Shown: one piece after another, positions 6,181 to 7,527 of the stretch
Layout of the letters: each line of letters starts with the position of its first letter
Position numbering within the stretch: position 1 is the first letter of the stretch
Assembly: GCA_934678955.1 (NCBI GenBank)
Contig: CAKUSI010000175.1
Coordinates: 1-7,527 of the forward strand
Reading direction: 5' to 3'
DNA from: an uncultured Austwickia sp.
GTDB lineage: Bacteria > Actinomycetota > Actinomycetes > Actinomycetales > Dermatophilaceae
Length of the DNA: 7,527 bases
Made by a program: the position numbers and the translations under genes
Notes under the pieces: generated by a model
Databases searched by the model: none
Told to the model about the DNA's origin: nothing
What the model saw: only the letters and a program-made list of their open reading frames with translations

Positions 6181-7166
6181 CCGCTCGCCCAGCCGAGCAC
6201 CAACGCCGCGGTGAACGTCACTGCCGGGAACTCGTAGAGGTGGTCGACGAACGAGTGGATGGCCAGCGCGGTCCACGCCGCTGCGGCGATGAGAGCGGCG
6301 GCACGGTCCCTCCGCACCGCGAGTGACAGTCCGACGACCAGCAGTACGACGAACAGCGCCACCCCGACCACGCCCAACTCGGAGCCGACCTGCAGCAGCG
6401 AGGAGTGGGCCGTCGAGGTGTCCGGGTCGAGCGCGAGGAGGCTGTTCTCGGCGAAGGAGCCCGGTCCGCCGCCCGTGACTGGGTGTGCTCGCCAAACGTT
6501 GACGGCGTCGTCCCAGAGCTGTTTGCGGACGGGGTCGAGGGCTGCGAGGCCTCGAGCGGGGAGTGCGGGCTGGGCGGCGAGCCACAGCCCGGCCGCCCCG
6601 GCTCCGACCAGGCTTACCAGCCCGGCGAGGAAGGTGAGGGCCCTAGGTGGGCCGGATCGCCGCACAGACACCCAAACGGCGAACAGTGCGACGGGCATGG
6701 CGACCACCGTCCCGGCTTGGGACCGGTTGAGCAGCACCACCCCCAGCGCGGTGATGAGAGCAACGTGCGGGAGCGAGCGGGCCCAGCGCTCGGCGGCCCT
6801 GAACGGCCTGCTGGACAGGGCTGCCAGCCCCGCCAGTGCCAGGAGTTGCACCCCGGCGGCAGCGTTGGCGTTCATGTAGCGCAGCGGCAGCTTGCCCGGC
6901 CCCGGGGTGATCAGGTAGCCGACCACGAAGGCGGCGCCCACCCCAACCACTGCGGCGGGCACCGGCCACCTGTGGGCGCGCGGGGCGAGCCAGCGGCCGG
7001 CTGCGACTCCCGCGACGGCGAAAAGGGGAGCGACGAGATAGGGGGAAAGGGGCGACAGCGAACGTCCGGTGATGACCGTCGAGGCGATGAGCCACCCCAG
7101 CCATGCGCCCACACCGGCGAGGCCGACCACGTCGAGGGGGTGGACCCTTCGCGGGACGAGCGTCAC
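6027..7166 (-). CDS. O-antigen ligase / polymerase-family membrane protein (Wzy_C-type)
   Basis: 379-residue polytopic membrane protein with about nine or ten hydrophobic segments between residues 12 and 330. Family marks of the O-antigen ligase/polymerase (WaaL/Wzy, PF04932-like) group are visible: YMNANAAAG (97-105), LLNRSQAGTVV (145-155), then a large external loop with RKQLWDDAVNVWRAHPVTGGGPGSF split over 214-238, and AHSSLLQVGSELGVVG (253-268). A late HSFVDHLYEFPA (304-315) follows. Known members join or polymerise undecaprenyl-linked glycans outside the membrane. The start is GTG at 7166, one base after the upstream epimerase stop (TGAcGTG), with no strong Shine-Dalgarno of its own, so translation is probably coupled. 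The fold ends near residue 330; the last 50 residues are soluble, Gly/Ser/Pro-rich and lie exactly over the 3' end of the convergent GNAT gene. Family is fairly sure; polymerase versus ligase is open. Confidence 0.88.
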   Translation of the reverse strand: MTLVPRRVHPLDVVGLAGVGAWLGWLIASTVITGRSLSPLSPYLVAPLFAVAGVAAGRWLAPRAHRWPVPAAVVGVGAAFVVGYLITPGPGKLPLRYMNANAAAGVQLLALAGLAALSSRPFRAAERWARSLPHVALITALGVVLLNRSQAGTVVAMPVALFAVWVSVRRSGPPRALTFLAGLVSLVGAGAAGLWLAAQPALPARGLAALDPVRKQLWDDAVNVWRAHPVTGGGPGSFAENSLLALDPDTSTAHSSLLQVGSELGVVGVALFVVLLVVGLSLAVRRDRAAALIAAAAWTALAIHSFVDHLYEFPAVTFTAALVLGWASGQKSSTSPSVNRQADGAGGADASGRVVSKGPMPRNGTGISPADGPVRKPMA

Positions 7167-7167
7167 G

Positions 7168-7527
7168 TCAGCTCTGGTAGTGGGGCAGTGTCTTGAACCA
7201 CTCCACCGTCGCCCGCACGCCCTCGACCAACGGCACCGGCTCGACGTCGGGGAACAGTGCGCGCAGGCGGGAGTTGTCCGCTTGCGAGTCGCGCACGTCG
7301 CCGGTGCGGGGGTCCGTGTGGGTCACCTGCGGCTCGATACCGAGCGCGTCACCGATCAGGCCGATGAGGCTGATCAGCGAGGTCCGCGAGCCGAAGGCCA
7401 GGTTCACCGGGTCGAGGTCGTGCACGCCCCGGATCGCGGCGTCCGCCAGTACGCGCGAGACCGTGCCGACGTAGGTGAAGTCGCGGGTCTGCTCGCCGTC
7501 GCCGTGCACGGTGAGGGGAACCCCGCG
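7168..7527 (-). CDS. NAD-dependent sugar-nucleotide epimerase/dehydratase, C-terminal part (5'-truncated by the window edge)
   Basis: The final 119 residues of an extended short-chain dehydrogenase/reductase; the N-terminal Rossmann and Tyr-x-x-x-Lys regions lie beyond the right edge. The frame runs to the edge (first residues RGVPLTVHGDGEQTRDF), so the GTG at 7509 is not a real start. Family marks are DGEQTRDFTYV, the conserved C-domain motif where most relatives read YVDDV but here it is YVGTV, then LAFGSRTSLISL, and the ending RTGDVRDSQADNSRLRALF followed by LVEGVRATVEWF. That ending is typical of UDP-glucose / UDP-GlcNAc 4-epimerases (GalE, WbpP type) and related UDP-sugar decarboxylases. 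It would supply a nucleotide sugar to the glycosyltransferases. It is directly upstream of the ligase/polymerase gene with a one-base gap, hence same operon. The exact reaction cannot be fixed from the C-terminus. Confidence 0.9.
   Translation of the reverse strand, partial: RGVPLTVHGDGEQTRDFTYVGTVSRVLADAAIRGVHDLDPVNLAFGSRTSLISLIGLIGDALGIEPQVTHTDPRTGDVRDSQADNSRLRALFPDVEPVPLVEGVRATVEWFKTLPHYQS

Noticed and set aside
5137..6585. 482-codon open frame on - spanning the GNAT gene and part of the ligase gene
   Set aside because: Arg/Pro/Gly-rich, no domain signature, and it contradicts two well-supported genes in other frames.
1..7527. Mobile element, defence system, CRISPR array, tRNA or other RNA gene
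   Set aside because: I saw no direct-repeat array, transposase or integrase motif, terminal inverted repeat or tRNA-like cloverleaf; coding sequence accounts for almost all of the window.

Overview
The base composition is very GC-rich, with a strong G/C preference at third codon positions. Start codons include GTG, and genes are tightly packed with short overlaps. This suggests an actinobacterium, though I cannot name a genus from the sequence alone. Every recognisable gene fits a cell-surface polysaccharide (EPS or capsule-like) biosynthesis locus. There is no tRNA, rRNA, CRISPR array, insertion sequence or integrase, and no gene-free stretch longer than about 60 bases.

Layout, left to right. 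(1) A multi-spanning membrane protein on + (to 1307) that looks like a polysaccharide polymerase or transport-type protein and is probably cut at its 5' end. (2) A CE4 polysaccharide deacetylase on + (1291-2121), overlapping gene 1 by 17 nt. (3) A GT4 glycosyltransferase on - (2055-3236), converging on and overlapping the deacetylase by 67 bp. (4) A 56-bp divergent promoter region (3237-3292). (5) An AsnB-type glutamine-dependent amidotransferase on + (3293-5194). (6) A GNAT-family acyltransferase on + (5194-6180), coupled to asnB by a TGATG junction. (7) An O-antigen ligase/polymerase-family membrane protein on - (6027-7166), converging on and overlapping the GNAT gene by 154 bp. (8) The C-terminal part of a sugar-nucleotide epimerase/dehydratase on - (7168 to the right edge), one base upstream of gene 7 and presumably co-transcribed with it.

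A plausible joint role is as follows. The epimerase makes a nucleotide sugar and the GT4 enzyme adds a sugar to the lipid-linked repeat unit. The deacetylase, amidotransferase and acyltransferase are candidate tailoring enzymes (removing acetyl, converting a carboxylate to an amide, adding an acyl group). The two membrane proteins are candidates for polymerisation or ligation and export. The initiating phosphoglycosyltransferase, a Wzx flippase and a Wzz-like chain-length regulator are not in this window and would be expected outside it.

I see no convincing new class of system. The most notable points are the two convergent gene pairs that overlap at their 3' ends, the overlapping face-to-face -10 elements between the GT4 and asnB genes, the three-enzyme tailoring set, and the presence of two different polymerase/ligase-like membrane proteins.
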